A DNA stretch of 64,000 nt from Leifsonia sp. PS1209 (lineage in GTDB: Bacteria > Actinomycetota > Actinomycetes > Actinomycetales > Microbacteriaceae): assembly GCF_012317045.1 (NCBI RefSeq), contig NZ_CP051154.1, positions 2,976,001 through 3,040,000 of the forward strand. The letters run 5' to 3'. The notes beneath the pieces are model-generated. The model searched no databases. It was not told the origin of the DNA and worked only from the letters and a program-made list of their open reading frames with translations. The stretch's first letter is position 1. Each line of letters starts with the position of its first letter. The position numbers were made by a program, and so were the translations under genes. Shown here piece by piece: positions 6,584 to 15,192 of this stretch.

Positions 6584-9576
6584 CGCGTCTCCTCCCGGTA
6601 CGTCGTGTCCAGTACCTGCCTGCGCACCGCTCGGCCGTATGCCCACAGCACCACCGCGACCGCGGCGCCGAGCAGCACGAGCGCGCCGAGCAGCGCGGGA
6701 AGGTCGACGGCACCGCGCACCGACAGGGTCGGCGGGGCGGTGACGACGGAGAGCCTGGCGAGCGCGTTCCCGGCCAGCAGGAACACGGCGACACCGCCCG
6801 CGAGCCCGAACACGGCTGCGGCCGCAACGATCCCGGCCAGCTCGATCCGCCGGCTGCGGGCCTGCTGCCGCGAGCTCATCCCGACCGCGCGCAGCACGGC
6901 GACCTCCGCGCGGCGCCCGCGGAGCAGAGCGGCGATGGTGGCGCCGATGGCCACGATGGCCAGCAGCGCGCATCCGGCCGTCCCGAGCCAGAGGCTCACG
7001 ATGGCGCTCGACATGAACCGGGAGACGAAGTCGCCGGAGGCGTCGGCCACGACGGCATCCGGACCCGCCAGGCGCTGGGCGGCGGCGGCAACGGCGTCCG
7101 GGGAGTCCGTGGCCAGCCAGACCGTGCCGAGTCGTGGAGGAGCAGGCTGGGCGCGGAGGGCGGCGTCGCTGAGCGCGCGCTGGTCGACCAGCACCGCCAC
7201 TGGATCGCTCGTGCCGGGAACGGCGGCGACGACGGCGGCGATCGTGCCCCGCGCCGACACCCAGGCCGCGTCGAGGTCGATCGTGTCGCCGACGGCGAGC
7301 GAATCCTGCTGGACGGCGCTGGCCGTGACCGCGACCGGCAGCTTCCCTGTCGTCGGCGGCATGACGCGCACCAGGCCGTCCGCGCCGCGCACACCGTCTA
7401 CGCGCTTCCAGGAGGCGATGTCGATGGTGTCCGAGCCGGCAGCGACCGAGCGGATGCGCGGCGTGGCGGCCGTCGCGCCCGTCGAGGCGGACACGTCCTG
7501 GGTCGCGGCCGGTCGCGCATCCACCGCGGCGAGCGTCCACCGTCCACCGTCCGGCACGGTGGCGCTGAACCGGCCGGAGGCGCCGGGCGCGGCGACGAGC
7601 GGCGCGAGCGCTCCCCGCACATCCACCACCCAGAACGTGACAGCGGCGGTGGATGCGGTCTGCGCGGTGAGCGTCTTCGCCCCCGCCGGGAGCTCCGGCC
7701 CCGGAAGGCGGGTCGCATCGGTCAGCTTCCTGCGCACGTCGCCCGTGTCGAGCATGTACCCGCCGACCCTGGTCAGCTGCGGCAGCCGTCCCGCATCGAG
7801 CGCGACCAGCGTGACGGTGCCCTGACCGAGCCCCGCGTCGGTGACCAGCCCCGGCGACGCGGCCGTCACGGAAGGGACGCCCGCCAGCGCATCCACGTCC
7901 GGCAGGTCTTCCGGCCCGCGGACGACACCGGCGAGCCCGGAGTCGACGCGCACGTCGGCGCCGGTGACGAGCCTGGAAGAGTCGCGGAGGAACCCGGACC
8001 AGGTGCCGACGTATCCGGCGGAGAACGTGGCAGCGCCGACCGTCAGCACGATGAGCGCGACCGGGGCGGCGAACAGCGCGAGCCCCCGCCCCACCTGCCG
8101 GGCGGGCAGCACGCCGGAGAGGCCCCGGCCGCGCGCGGCGACGCCCTCGACGGCCGCAGCCGACGGACCGAACAGCACCAGACCGAGCACCGCGATCGCG
8201 CACAGCACGGCGGCGGGAGCGATGACGCCGATCGGGTCCACCCGGCCGTCCGCAGAAACCGGGGAGCCGAACGCCACGAACCGCCACAGCGTGAGTCCGG
8301 CGGCGGCGAACGCGAGCACGCCGACCCCGATGGATGCTGTCGTCCTCGCCCGTCCTGCCTCCAGGGCTCCCGGCGTCCCGCTCGCCGCGCGCGCGGACCC
8401 CGCGGTCACCACGGCCGAGCAGGCGACGGCCGCCGCCAGCACCAGCAGCGGGGGCGCGACCAGTTCGAGCACCCCGCCGACGCCGCCGACCGCGCCTCCG
8501 ACCATCCCGAGCAGCACGGCCTGCGCCGCCCCGAAGCCGAGCACGGCGCCCACGAGTCCCACCAGCGCGGCCTCGACGGAGCCGGCGCCGACGAGTTCGC
8601 CGACGGTCGCGCCCCTCGCACGCAGCACGCGCGTCTCGGCCAGCCGCGACCGGGCGAGCAGCTGCGCGAGCAGGATGAGCGCGACGACGGAGCACACCGC
8701 CAGCACCGACAGCGGAACAGGGACGACCGCGGCGAGCGCGCCCACCGACTGCCGCATCGCCGTCACGGTGGCGAGCGCGTCGCCCTGCGTGGAGAACGGA
8801 GAGGAGGATGCCGTCGAGCTCTCGGTGAGCGCATCCGTGACCGTGCGGAAACCGGACTGCAGGCGCGGGAGCTGCGCGGCGGTGGTGGCGCGCGCATCCG
8901 GTGCCACCGCCCACTGCACGGACTCGGAATCGGACAGGGTGCGGAGCGCGTCGGGGGTGAGGATGGCCCGGCCGTCCGTGCCGCCCGACCCCGGGGTGAG
9001 GCCGAGCCACGCGGGCGCGGACGGAGAGACGGGACGCCAGACGCCTGAGACGGTGAAGGTGCGCGTGCCGGTGTCGCCCGTGGTGCTGAGCGTCGACCCG
9101 GCGCGGACGCCGATGGTCTTCGCCAGCTCGGCGTCGACGGCGATCTGCTTCGCCCCGGTCGGCCAGGCGCCGGCGGTGAGCCTGGCTCGTGCGAGGAGGT
9201 CGTCGTCTGCGGCGAGCGCGAGCATCGACCTGTCGCCGGTGAGCGGCACGGCGGCCACGTACGCCGAACGGTCGACCGTGACCGATGCACCGGAGAAGTG
9301 CGTGGCGACGATGGACCGCACGGTCGCATCCTGCTCGTCGGCGTCGGAGCTCAGCGTCCCCTGCTCCGCCTGCGCCACCGACACGGCCGGACCGGCCTCG
9401 ATGCTCTGCCGCACCGCGACCGTCGGCGACCGCACGGCCAGACCGACCATCGTGCTCGCCAGCAGGGTGACCACCAGCACGGTGAGGGCGGTGGCGGCCA
9501 GCACCCCGGCCTGCGCGCGCGAACGCTGCACCCAGAACGCACGGATGCGTCCCTCACTCCCCCCGGATGCACGCAT
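6580..9576 (-). CDS. FtsX-type ABC exporter permease, first
   Basis: First gene of the four-gene exporter operon, 998 residues. An N-terminal transmembrane helix (about residues 18-45) is followed by a long extracytoplasmic region, a central group of helices and a C-terminal helix set with the FtsX-like LRGRRAEVAVLRAVGMS motif before the last loops. The ATG at 9576 lacks a Shine-Dalgarno sequence but is preceded by TAGTTT and six bases, so the mRNA is probably leaderless. The two permeases differ in sequence and size, which supports a heterodimer. Confidence 0.85.
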   Translation of the reverse strand: MRASGGSEGRIRAFWVQRSRAQAGVLAATALTVLVVTLLASTMVGLAVRSPTVAVRQSIEAGPAVSVAQAEQGTLSSDADEQDATVRSIVATHFSGASVTVDRSAYVAAVPLTGDRSMLALAADDDLLARARLTAGAWPTGAKQIAVDAELAKTIGVRAGSTLSTTGDTGTRTFTVSGVWRPVSPSAPAWLGLTPGSGGTDGRAILTPDALRTLSDSESVQWAVAPDARATTAAQLPRLQSGFRTVTDALTESSTASSSPFSTQGDALATVTAMRQSVGALAAVVPVPLSVLAVCSVVALILLAQLLARSRLAETRVLRARGATVGELVGAGSVEAALVGLVGAVLGFGAAQAVLLGMVGGAVGGVGGVLELVAPPLLVLAAAVACSAVVTAGSARAASGTPGALEAGRARTTASIGVGVLAFAAAGLTLWRFVAFGSPVSADGRVDPIGVIAPAAVLCAIAVLGLVLFGPSAAAVEGVAARGRGLSGVLPARQVGRGLALFAAPVALIVLTVGAATFSAGYVGTWSGFLRDSSRLVTGADVRVDSGLAGVVRGPEDLPDVDALAGVPSVTAASPGLVTDAGLGQGTVTLVALDAGRLPQLTRVGGYMLDTGDVRRKLTDATRLPGPELPAGAKTLTAQTASTAAVTFWVVDVRGALAPLVAAPGASGRFSATVPDGGRWTLAAVDARPAATQDVSASTGATAATPRIRSVAAGSDTIDIASWKRVDGVRGADGLVRVMPPTTGKLPVAVTASAVQQDSLAVGDTIDLDAAWVSARGTIAAVVAAVPGTSDPVAVLVDQRALSDAALRAQPAPPRLGTVWLATDSPDAVAAAAQRLAGPDAVVADASGDFVSRFMSSAIVSLWLGTAGCALLAIVAIGATIAALLRGRRAEVAVLRAVGMSSRQQARSRRIELAGIVAAAAVFGLAGGVAVFLLAGNALARLSVVTAPPTLSVRGAVDLPALLGALVLLGAAVAVVLWAYGRAVRRQVLDTTYREETR

Positions 9577-9582
9577 TGCACA

Positions 9583-9588
9583 AAACTA
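9583..9588 (-). promoter_or_regulatory. -10 element for leaderless exporter operon
   Basis: On the minus strand TAGTTT is followed by TGTGCA and then the ATG at 9576. This is the TANNNT-N6-start layout of leaderless actinobacterial genes. Confidence 0.5.
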
Positions 9589-9624
9589 TCGCGCGCGAAC
9601 GCAAAAGATCAGCGTCAGCCGCCG

Positions 9625-10539
9625 TCAGAAGCCGTCGTGTCGGATGCCCCACACGGCCGACCAGCTCTCGCCCGGTTCCAGCCAGCGCAGCCCGCGACCG
9701 GTGTTCAGGGCGTTCGCCGGGGCCGTCATCGGTTCGACGGCGAGAGCGACGTCGCCCGTCGGCTTGGTCGCCAGCGTGCGCGACGTGTAGAGCTGCAGGT
9801 AGCCGAACGACGGGTCCGCCCAGAGCACGACCCTGCGTCCGTCCGGCGCGGAGACCGTGTGGGCGACCTCGCCGTCGATCACCGGCAGGTCGGCGAAGCC
9901 GTCGTCGAGGTCGAGCTCCCCGACCAGACGCCCATCGCTCAGGTCGAACGGCGTGCCGGCCACGGGCGACTCCCCCACCAGGTTGAGCCGGTCATCCACG
10001 TCGAGGTGCGTGCGCGCGCCGACGGTCAGCGTGAGGTCTGCGGTCGGCACGTCGCCGACCCGAAGATACGGATGCGCGCCGATCGCCACGGGGGCACGTC
10101 CGCTCCCGAGGTTCTCGATGGTGTGCGTGACGGTGAGGCCGCCCGGCCCGACCTCGTGCCGCACGGTCGTGGCGAGCTGGAACGGGTAGCCCAGCTCGGG
10201 GAAGATCGCGGCCGACTGGGTCACCGACGACGCCGTGCGCTCGACCAGGTCGTACGGCCGGTAGCGCAGCAGCCCGTGGATGGCGTTCCCGCGCGCCGGC
10301 TCCGTCACGGCGAGCCGCTGCGTCTTGCCGTCGAACTCCCAGGCCGCATCCTTCACCCGGTTGGGCCACGGCACCAGCACGATCCCGCATCCGGACGGCG
10401 GTGTCGCCTCCACCGGGAACGGCTCGGTCAGGTCGACGCCCCCGAGTCGCAGCGTCCGGAGCCCTGCCGCCACCTGCGTGACGGTGGCGGTGAGGTCGCC
10501 GGAGACGATGTCGTACTGGGTTCCTGTCGGCGGGTGCAT
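9625..10539 (-). CDS. galM: Aldose 1-epimerase (galactose mutarotase)
   Basis: Cytosolic enzyme of 304 residues interconverting alpha and beta anomers of galactose or glucose, feeding galactokinase. Recognised by PWPNRV near residue 57, the GLLRYRPYD region, the histidine in GAHPYLRVGD (about 150), and C-terminal AVEPMTAPANALN, which carries the catalytic-glutamate region of the GalM family. It lies downstream of the DeoR regulator on the same strand, facing galTK, as expected for a galactose locus. A TACGCT-N6-ATG arrangement suggests it is also transcribed alone from a leaderless promoter overlapping the regulator's 3' end. Confidence 0.9.
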   Translation of the reverse strand: MHPPTGTQYDIVSGDLTATVTQVAAGLRTLRLGGVDLTEPFPVEATPPSGCGIVLVPWPNRVKDAAWEFDGKTQRLAVTEPARGNAIHGLLRYRPYDLVERTASSVTQSAAIFPELGYPFQLATTVRHEVGPGGLTVTHTIENLGSGRAPVAIGAHPYLRVGDVPTADLTLTVGARTHLDVDDRLNLVGESPVAGTPFDLSDGRLVGELDLDDGFADLPVIDGEVAHTVSAPDGRRVVLWADPSFGYLQLYTSRTLATKPTGDVALAVEPMTAPANALNTGRGLRWLEPGESWSAVWGIRHDGF

Positions 10540-10545
10540 ACGGTC

Positions 10546-10551
10546 AGCGTA
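10546..10551 (-). promoter_or_regulatory. -10 element for leaderless galM
   Basis: TACGCT on the minus strand, then GACCGT, then the ATG at 10539. The element sits only a few bases beyond the upstream regulator's stop codon. There is no ribosome binding site at this start. Confidence 0.5.
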
Positions 10552-10554
10552 TTG

Positions 10555-11340
10555 TCACGCCACCACCACCGCGAGCCCCGCCGCCCGCAGGGCTGCAACC
10601 TCCGCCTCCGGAGCGCTCTCGCCGGTGATCAGCTCGCTCACCTCGCCGAGGTCGGCGATTCGGCCGAGGTGGGTGCGGCCGAGCTTCGAGCCGTCCGCGA
10701 CGACGACCGCCCGGCCCGCCGCTCCGACCATCACGCGTTTCAAGTCCGCCTCCGGCAGGTTCACGTTGGTGATGCCGCCCTGGGGATGCACGCCCGTGCA
10801 GCCGATGAAGGCCAGGTCGGCGTGCATCCGGTCGAGGAGGGTGGAGGCGAGCGGTTCGACCAGGGAGTGCTGCAACGGCCGCAGCGTCCCACCGGTGACG
10901 ACCACCTGGAAGCGCGGGATGGCGCTCTCCAGCGAGAGCGCGATGGTGAGGCCGTTGGTGATGACCGTCACGTCGTCGAGGTCGTCGCGCGCGGCGAGGG
11001 CTGCGGCGATGGCCGCCGTGGTCGTCCCGACGTCGAGGAGGACGCTGCTGCCGGAGACCACCATCGCCGCGGCTGCTGCGGCGATGCGGCGCTTCTCGTC
11101 CGCCGAGGTCTCGAGGGCCTCCTCGAAGCTGGCCTCGCGCATCCCCGGCGTGCGGAGGACGGCGCCCCCGTGCACGCGCCGGATGCTCTGCTGCTCGTCG
11201 AGCTGATCGAGGTCGCTGCGCACGGTGACGTCGGAGACCTGGAACGCTTCGCTCAGGTCGCCGACGCGGACGAAGCCGGTCCGCCCGATGAGTTCGAGCA
11301 TCCGTTCGCGGCGGAGGGCGGCGGGCAGCGGTTCGGCCAT
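10555..11340 (-). CDS. DeoR-family transcriptional regulator of the galactose locus
   Basis: 261-residue DeoR/GlpR-type regulator, probably a repressor of galTK and itself, responding to a sugar phosphate. The N-terminal winged helix-turn-helix is LIGRTGFVRVGDLSEAF with VSDVTVRSDLDQLDEQ, followed by the RRVHGGA wing. The C-terminal sensor domain has the family blocks DVGTTTAAIA, TNGLTIA, VTGGTLR, DLAFIGCTG and VVADGSKLG. It is divergent from galT across an 84-base gap containing strong inverted repeats (11378-11415). The effector is inferred to be galactose-1-phosphate or a related ester. Confidence 0.85.
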   Translation of the reverse strand: MAEPLPAALRRERMLELIGRTGFVRVGDLSEAFQVSDVTVRSDLDQLDEQQSIRRVHGGAVLRTPGMREASFEEALETSADEKRRIAAAAAAMVVSGSSVLLDVGTTTAAIAAALAARDDLDDVTVITNGLTIALSLESAIPRFQVVVTGGTLRPLQHSLVEPLASTLLDRMHADLAFIGCTGVHPQGGITNVNLPEADLKRVMVGAAGRAVVVADGSKLGRTHLGRIADLGEVSELITGESAPEAEVAALRAAGLAVVVA

Positions 11341-11377
11341 GCTGCTATCGTCCGGTGGTTGCGTTTACTTGTCAATA

Positions 11378-11405
11378 CGAAAGCAACTGACTAGATTTGC
11401 TTTCG
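11378..11405. promoter_or_regulatory. Probable DeoR operator between regulator and galT
   Basis: A perfect 9-base inverted repeat: CGAAAGCAA at 11378-11386 and TTGCTTTCG at 11397-11405, separated by 10 bases. The CTTTCG/CGAAAG cores are typical of DeoR/GlpR operators. It lies between the divergent regulator and galT starts. Confidence 0.7.
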
Positions 11406-11415
11406 AAACCGAAAG
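11400..11415. promoter_or_regulatory. Second overlapping operator half-site pair at galT
   Basis: CTTTCG, AAAC, CGAAAG forms a perfect 6-base inverted repeat. It shares its left arm with the larger operator and overlaps the galT ribosome binding site GAAAGGG (11411-11417). Repressor binding here would block galT expression directly. Confidence 0.6.
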
Positions 11416-11424
11416 GGACGCTTC

Positions 11425-12597
11425 GTGCCAGCAATCACCAAACAGGTCCACCGTCTCGCCGACGGCCGCGAACTCATCTACTACGACGACGCGGACACGA
11501 CGCTCTCCCCCGAGCGCGGCCCCGACCTGCGCGAGCCGACCCCCAGGCCGGCCACCGCGACCATGCGTCAGGACCCGCTCACCGGCGAGTGGATCTCGAT
11601 CGCGGCCGCGCGCCAGAACCGCGTCTTCCTCCCCCCGGCCGAGCTCGACCCGCTCGCCCCCGCCACCCCCACCAACCTCTCCGAGGTGCCGAGCAACTAC
11701 GACGTCGCCGTCTTCGAGAACAAGTCGCCGTCGTTCGGCCCGCTGCTCGACGACGAGAACGCGCCGGAGGGCCTCGACGACCTCTCCGCGATCGGCCTCG
11801 CCCGCACCCGCACCTCCGTCGGTCGCTGCGAGGTCGTCTGCTTCAGCCCGTCCTCCACCGGATCCTTCGGCAGCCTCACCCCGTCGCGCGCCCGCACGGT
11901 CATCGAGGCGTGGGCCGACCGCACCGCGGCGCTGTCCGCCCTGCCCGGCGTGCGCCAGGTGTTCCCGTTCGAGAACCGCGGGGAGGCGATCGGCGTCACC
12001 CTGCACCACCCGCACGGGCAGATCTACTCGTACCCGTACATCACGCCGCGCACCACGGCGCTCATCCGGTCACTGGACGCATACGGGCCCACCCTGTTCG
12101 CCGACATACTGGAACGCGAGCGCGCCTCCGAGCGCGTCATCCTGTCCGGGAAGTACTGGACGGCGTTCGTGCCGTTCGCCGCCCGCTGGCCCATCGAGAT
12201 CCACGTGCTGCCGCACCGCCATGTCGCCGACTTCACCGAGACGTCCGCGGACGAGCGCGACGAGCTCGCCACCCTCTACCTCCGCGTGCTGCGGGGCGTG
12301 GATGGGCTCTACGACAGTCCGACGCCGTACATCGCCGCGTGGCACCAGGCGCCGGTCGGGGTGCGGCGCGACGAGATCCGGCTGATGCTGCAGATCACCT
12401 CGCCGAGGAGAGCCGCGGATAAGCTGAAGTTCCTCGCGGGATCCGAGTCGGCGATGGGCGCCTGGATCGGCGACATCCCGCCGGAGCAGGCAGCCGAACG
12501 ACTCCGGGATGCCGTCGCCCGCGCCGACAGGGACGATCCCGCCGGCGAGCTGCCCGCGGGAATCACCGGACTCACCCCCAGAAAGGCCGACCGATGA
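11425..12597 (+). CDS. galT: Galactose-1-phosphate uridylyltransferase
   Basis: Leloir-pathway enzyme transferring UMP from UDP-glucose to galactose-1-phosphate. The 390-residue protein carries the HIT-superfamily catalytic motif H195-P-H197-G-Q in the stretch HHPHGQIYSYPYI. H197 by homology carries the uridylyl intermediate (numbering from the GTG at 11425). GAAAGGG seven bases upstream supports that start. Its stop overlaps galK (ATGA), so the two are coupled. Expression is probably repressed by the divergent DeoR protein. No galE lies in this window, so epimerisation must be encoded elsewhere. Confidence 0.95.
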   Translation: MPAITKQVHRLADGRELIYYDDADTTLSPERGPDLREPTPRPATATMRQDPLTGEWISIAAARQNRVFLPPAELDPLAPATPTNLSEVPSNYDVAVFENKSPSFGPLLDDENAPEGLDDLSAIGLARTRTSVGRCEVVCFSPSSTGSFGSLTPSRARTVIEAWADRTAALSALPGVRQVFPFENRGEAIGVTLHHPHGQIYSYPYITPRTTALIRSLDAYGPTLFADILERERASERVILSGKYWTAFVPFAARWPIEIHVLPHRHVADFTETSADERDELATLYLRVLRGVDGLYDSPTPYIAAWHQAPVGVRRDEIRLMLQITSPRRAADKLKFLAGSESAMGAWIGDIPPEQAAERLRDAVARADRDDPAGELPAGITGLTPRKADR

Positions 12598-13754
12598 CCG
12601 ACCTCCGCCAGGACACCCGCGACAGCTTCGCCGAGATCTTCGGCAGGGATGCCGACGGCGTCTGGTCCGCCCCCGGCCGCGTCAACCTGATCGGCGAGCA
12701 CACCGACTACAACGAGGGCTTCGTGCTTCCGCTGGCGATCAACCGCCGCACCGTCGCCGCCCTTGGGCTCCGCGACGACCGCACCGTGCGGGTGGGCAGC
12801 TCGTTCGCCGACGAACTGGTCGAGATCGACCTCGCCGACCTCGGTCCGGAGGTGCTCTCCGGCTGGTCGGCGTACCCACTCGGCGTCGCCTGGGCTCTCG
12901 GCGAGTTCGGCGCGGACCTGGATGCCGTCCCCGGCTTCGACGTGCTCATCGACTCGAACGTTCCCGTCGGCGCCGGACTCTCGTCGTCCGCGGCCATCGA
13001 GAGTGCGGTCGCCGTGGCCCTCAACGAGGTCTGGCAGCTCGGCCTGGACAGGCAGACGCTGGCGAAGGTCGGCCAGCGGGCGGAGAACGTCGCCGTCGGT
13101 GCGCCGACCGGGATCATGGACCAGTCCGCCTCCCTGCTCGGCGAACGCGACTCCGTCGTCTTCCTCGACTGCCGCACGCTGGACGCGCAGGTCGTGCCGC
13201 TCGGTCTCGAGGCCGCCGGGCTGGAGATGCTGATCATCGACACGGGCGTCGAGCACTCCCACGCCACCGGCGGGTATGCCGACCGCCGCGCATCCTGTGA
13301 GGCCGGGGCCGCAGCGCTCGGCGTCGAATCGCTGCGCGACGTGAGCGTGGCCGACCTCGACCGCGCCCGCGAACTCCTCGACGACGTGACCTTCCGCCGC
13401 GTCCGCCACGTCGTGACGGAGGACCAGCGCGTCCTCGACACCGTGCGCACGCTGCGCGAGCACGGCCCTGCCGCCATCGGCGAACTCCTCGACGCCTCGC
13501 ACCGGTCCATGCGCGACGACTTCGAGATCTCGGTGCCAGAGCTCGACCTCGCCGTAGAGACCGCGCAGGCCAACGGCGCCATCGGCGCGCGCATGACCGG
13601 CGGCGGCTTCGGCGGCTCCGCCATCGCGCTCGTCCCGTCCGACGCGATGAGCCGCGTGCTCGTCGCCCTCGACGGTGCATTCGCCGAGCACGGATTCGGG
13701 CAGCCCGATCTGTTCACCGTCAGCGCATCGGAGGGCGCGAAGCGCGAGAATTGA
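12594..13754 (+). CDS. galK: Galactokinase
   Basis: GHMP-family kinase of 386 residues phosphorylating galactose at C1. The galactokinase signature GRVNLIGEHTDYNEGFV is near residue 27, the ATP-binding GHMP motif VPVGAGLSSSAAIESA near 123, and the C-terminal motif MTGGGFGGSAIALV near 335. Length is normal. ATG at 12594 overlaps the galT stop as ATGA. Together with galT and the mutarotase it completes most of the Leloir pathway. Confidence 0.96.
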   Translation: MTDLRQDTRDSFAEIFGRDADGVWSAPGRVNLIGEHTDYNEGFVLPLAINRRTVAALGLRDDRTVRVGSSFADELVEIDLADLGPEVLSGWSAYPLGVAWALGEFGADLDAVPGFDVLIDSNVPVGAGLSSSAAIESAVAVALNEVWQLGLDRQTLAKVGQRAENVAVGAPTGIMDQSASLLGERDSVVFLDCRTLDAQVVPLGLEAAGLEMLIIDTGVEHSHATGGYADRRASCEAGAAALGVESLRDVSVADLDRARELLDDVTFRRVRHVVTEDQRVLDTVRTLREHGPAAIGELLDASHRSMRDDFEISVPELDLAVETAQANGAIGARMTGGGFGGSAIALVPSDAMSRVLVALDGAFAEHGFGQPDLFTVSASEGAKREN

Positions 13755-13758
13755 CGGT

Positions 13759-14559
13759 ATGACCGCTGCCGACGTCACCTGGCTCGACCCCGACACCGTC
13801 CAGCTCCGCCAGCCGAAGGCCTCCCACTGGGAGGCGCCGTTCCTATTCCTCCTCTTCGGCCGCGACCGGGCGATCCTCTTCGACACCGGAGCGACGAGCG
13901 ACGAGCGCGTCTTCGCGCTGCGCGGAGCCGTCGACGGCGCGATCGAGACCTGGCTGCGCAAGCATCCCGCCCGGTTCGCCCGGCCGTACGAACTGGTGGT
14001 GGCGCACACCCACGCGCACGGCGACCACATCGCGGGCGACGCCCTGCTCGCCGCACGGCCGGGGACGACGGTGGTCGGCACCACCCCCGCCGAGGTGATC
14101 GCCTTCTTCGGCTTCCCGTCCTGGCCGGATGCCGTCGTCCCGTTCGACCTCGGCGGCCGCGTCATCGACGTGATCGGCGCACCCGGCCACGAGCCGTCCG
14201 CGGTGGTCTATTACGACAGGGCGACGCGCATCCTGTTCACGGGGGACACGGTCTGCCCGGGCAATCTCTACGTGCGCGACCGCGCGCAGTTCGTGCAGAC
14301 CATCGACAGGCTCATCCGGTTCCGGGATGCGACGAAGCCGCGCATCAAGACGGTGCTCGGCGCCCACGTGGAGATGTCCACCACCCCGGGCGTCGACTAC
14401 CCGCCCGGCACCGTCGACCAGCCGGACGAGGCGCCGCTCGCGCTTCCGCCGAGCATCCTGGACGAGGTGCGGGCAGCCCTCGACGTGACCGGGAAGCACG
14501 GCGCGCCGAAGAAACGCGTGGTGCGCGACCGCTTCATCCTGGTCGACGACCAGCGCTGA
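13759..14559 (+). CDS. Metallo-beta-lactamase-fold hydrolase
   Basis: 266-residue MBL-superfamily protein, probably a zinc-dependent hydrolase. The metal motif is AHTHAHGDH (HxHxDH type), followed by GAPGHEPSAVVYY (third histidine), and ILFTGDTVCPG (bridging aspartate). The last histidine is probably in GAHVEMS. The ATG at 13759 starts four bases after the galK stop, so it may be a late galTK operon gene, but its function need not concern galactose. Substrate unknown; glyoxalase II-like or lactonase activity are alternatives. Confidence 0.85.
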   Translation: MTAADVTWLDPDTVQLRQPKASHWEAPFLFLLFGRDRAILFDTGATSDERVFALRGAVDGAIETWLRKHPARFARPYELVVAHTHAHGDHIAGDALLAARPGTTVVGTTPAEVIAFFGFPSWPDAVVPFDLGGRVIDVIGAPGHEPSAVVYYDRATRILFTGDTVCPGNLYVRDRAQFVQTIDRLIRFRDATKPRIKTVLGAHVEMSTTPGVDYPPGTVDQPDEAPLALPPSILDEVRAALDVTGKHGAPKKRVVRDRFILVDDQR

Positions 14560-14587
14560 CCCCGCCGACCCGGCTGGCTCCGCTGGT

Positions 14588-14593
14588 TATGCT
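14588..14593 (+). promoter_or_regulatory. -10 element for leaderless carbonic anhydrase-like gene
   Basis: TATGCT, then GACGGC, then the ATG at 14600. No Shine-Dalgarno sequence is visible. Confidence 0.5.
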
Positions 14594-14599
14594 GACGGC

Positions 14600-15106
14600 A
14601 TGACTCGAATCACCCTCGCCGACGGCTCGGCCCCCGAGGTCCACGACACCGCTTTCGTCGCCCACGGCGCCGTGCTCGCCGGGCGGGTGCACCTCGCCGC
14701 GGACTCCAGCGTCTGGTACAACGCCGTGCTGCGGGCCGAGGCGGAGGACATCCGGATCGGCGAGCGCAGCAACCTGCAGGACAACGTCTCCTGCCACGTC
14801 GACGCCGGGTTCCCGCTCACCGTCGGCACCGACGTGTCCGTCGGCCACAACGCCGTGCTGCACGGCTGCACCATCGAGGACGGCGTGCTGGTCGGGATGC
14901 ACGCCACCGTGCTCAACGGAGCCGTCGTCGGCGCCGGCTCGCTCCTGGCCGCCGGCACGCTGGTCCTGGAGGGAGCCGTCATCCCGCCCGGCTCCCTCGT
15001 CGCCGGCCTTCCCGGGAAGGTCCGCCGCCCCCTCACCGACGACGAGCGCGCCCACCTCCTCCGCAACGCCGAGGGCTACCTCGCGCACGTCGCCGCTCAC
15101 AAATAA
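14600..15106 (+). CDS. Gamma carbonic anhydrase-like hexapeptide-repeat protein
   Basis: 168-residue left-handed beta-helix protein of the gamma-CA/YrdA/PaaY family. Hexapeptide repeats run from about residue 15 to 140. The three metal histidines of the family are present: H66 (SCHVD), H83 (VGHNA) and H88 (LHGC). It may hydrate CO2 or act as a metal-dependent thioesterase-like protein; many YrdA-type members lack measurable CA activity. The TAA stop at 15104-15106 directly abuts a perfect 22-base hairpin element that probably terminates transcription. Confidence 0.85.
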   Translation: MTRITLADGSAPEVHDTAFVAHGAVLAGRVHLAADSSVWYNAVLRAEAEDIRIGERSNLQDNVSCHVDAGFPLTVGTDVSVGHNAVLHGCTIEDGVLVGMHATVLNGAVVGAGSLLAAGTLVLEGAVIPPGSLVAGLPGKVRRPLTDDERAHLLRNAEGYLAHVAAHK

Positions 15107-15166
15107 TCGAGCCGGGACTTCTGTACGCGACACGCCGCGGCGGCCGTACAGAAGTCCCGGCTCGAT
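15106..15166. repeat. Long palindromic element, copy 1
   Basis: Perfect 22-base arms, 15106-15127 and 15145-15166 (ATCGAGCCGGGACTTCTG followed by TACG, and its complement), around a 17-base loop containing CGACACGCCG. It lies between convergent genes (carbonic anhydrase-like and ybaK), so it can act as a bidirectional terminator. A second copy in opposite orientation lies at 16573-16632. Confidence 0.85.
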
Positions 15167-15192
15167 GGGGCTCAGCGGGACCAGCAGTTCGG

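Noticed and set aside
13759..14559. Metallo-hydrolase as a dedicated galactose-pathway enzyme
   Set aside because: Only proximity to galK supports it; the MBL fold gives no galactose-specific sign.
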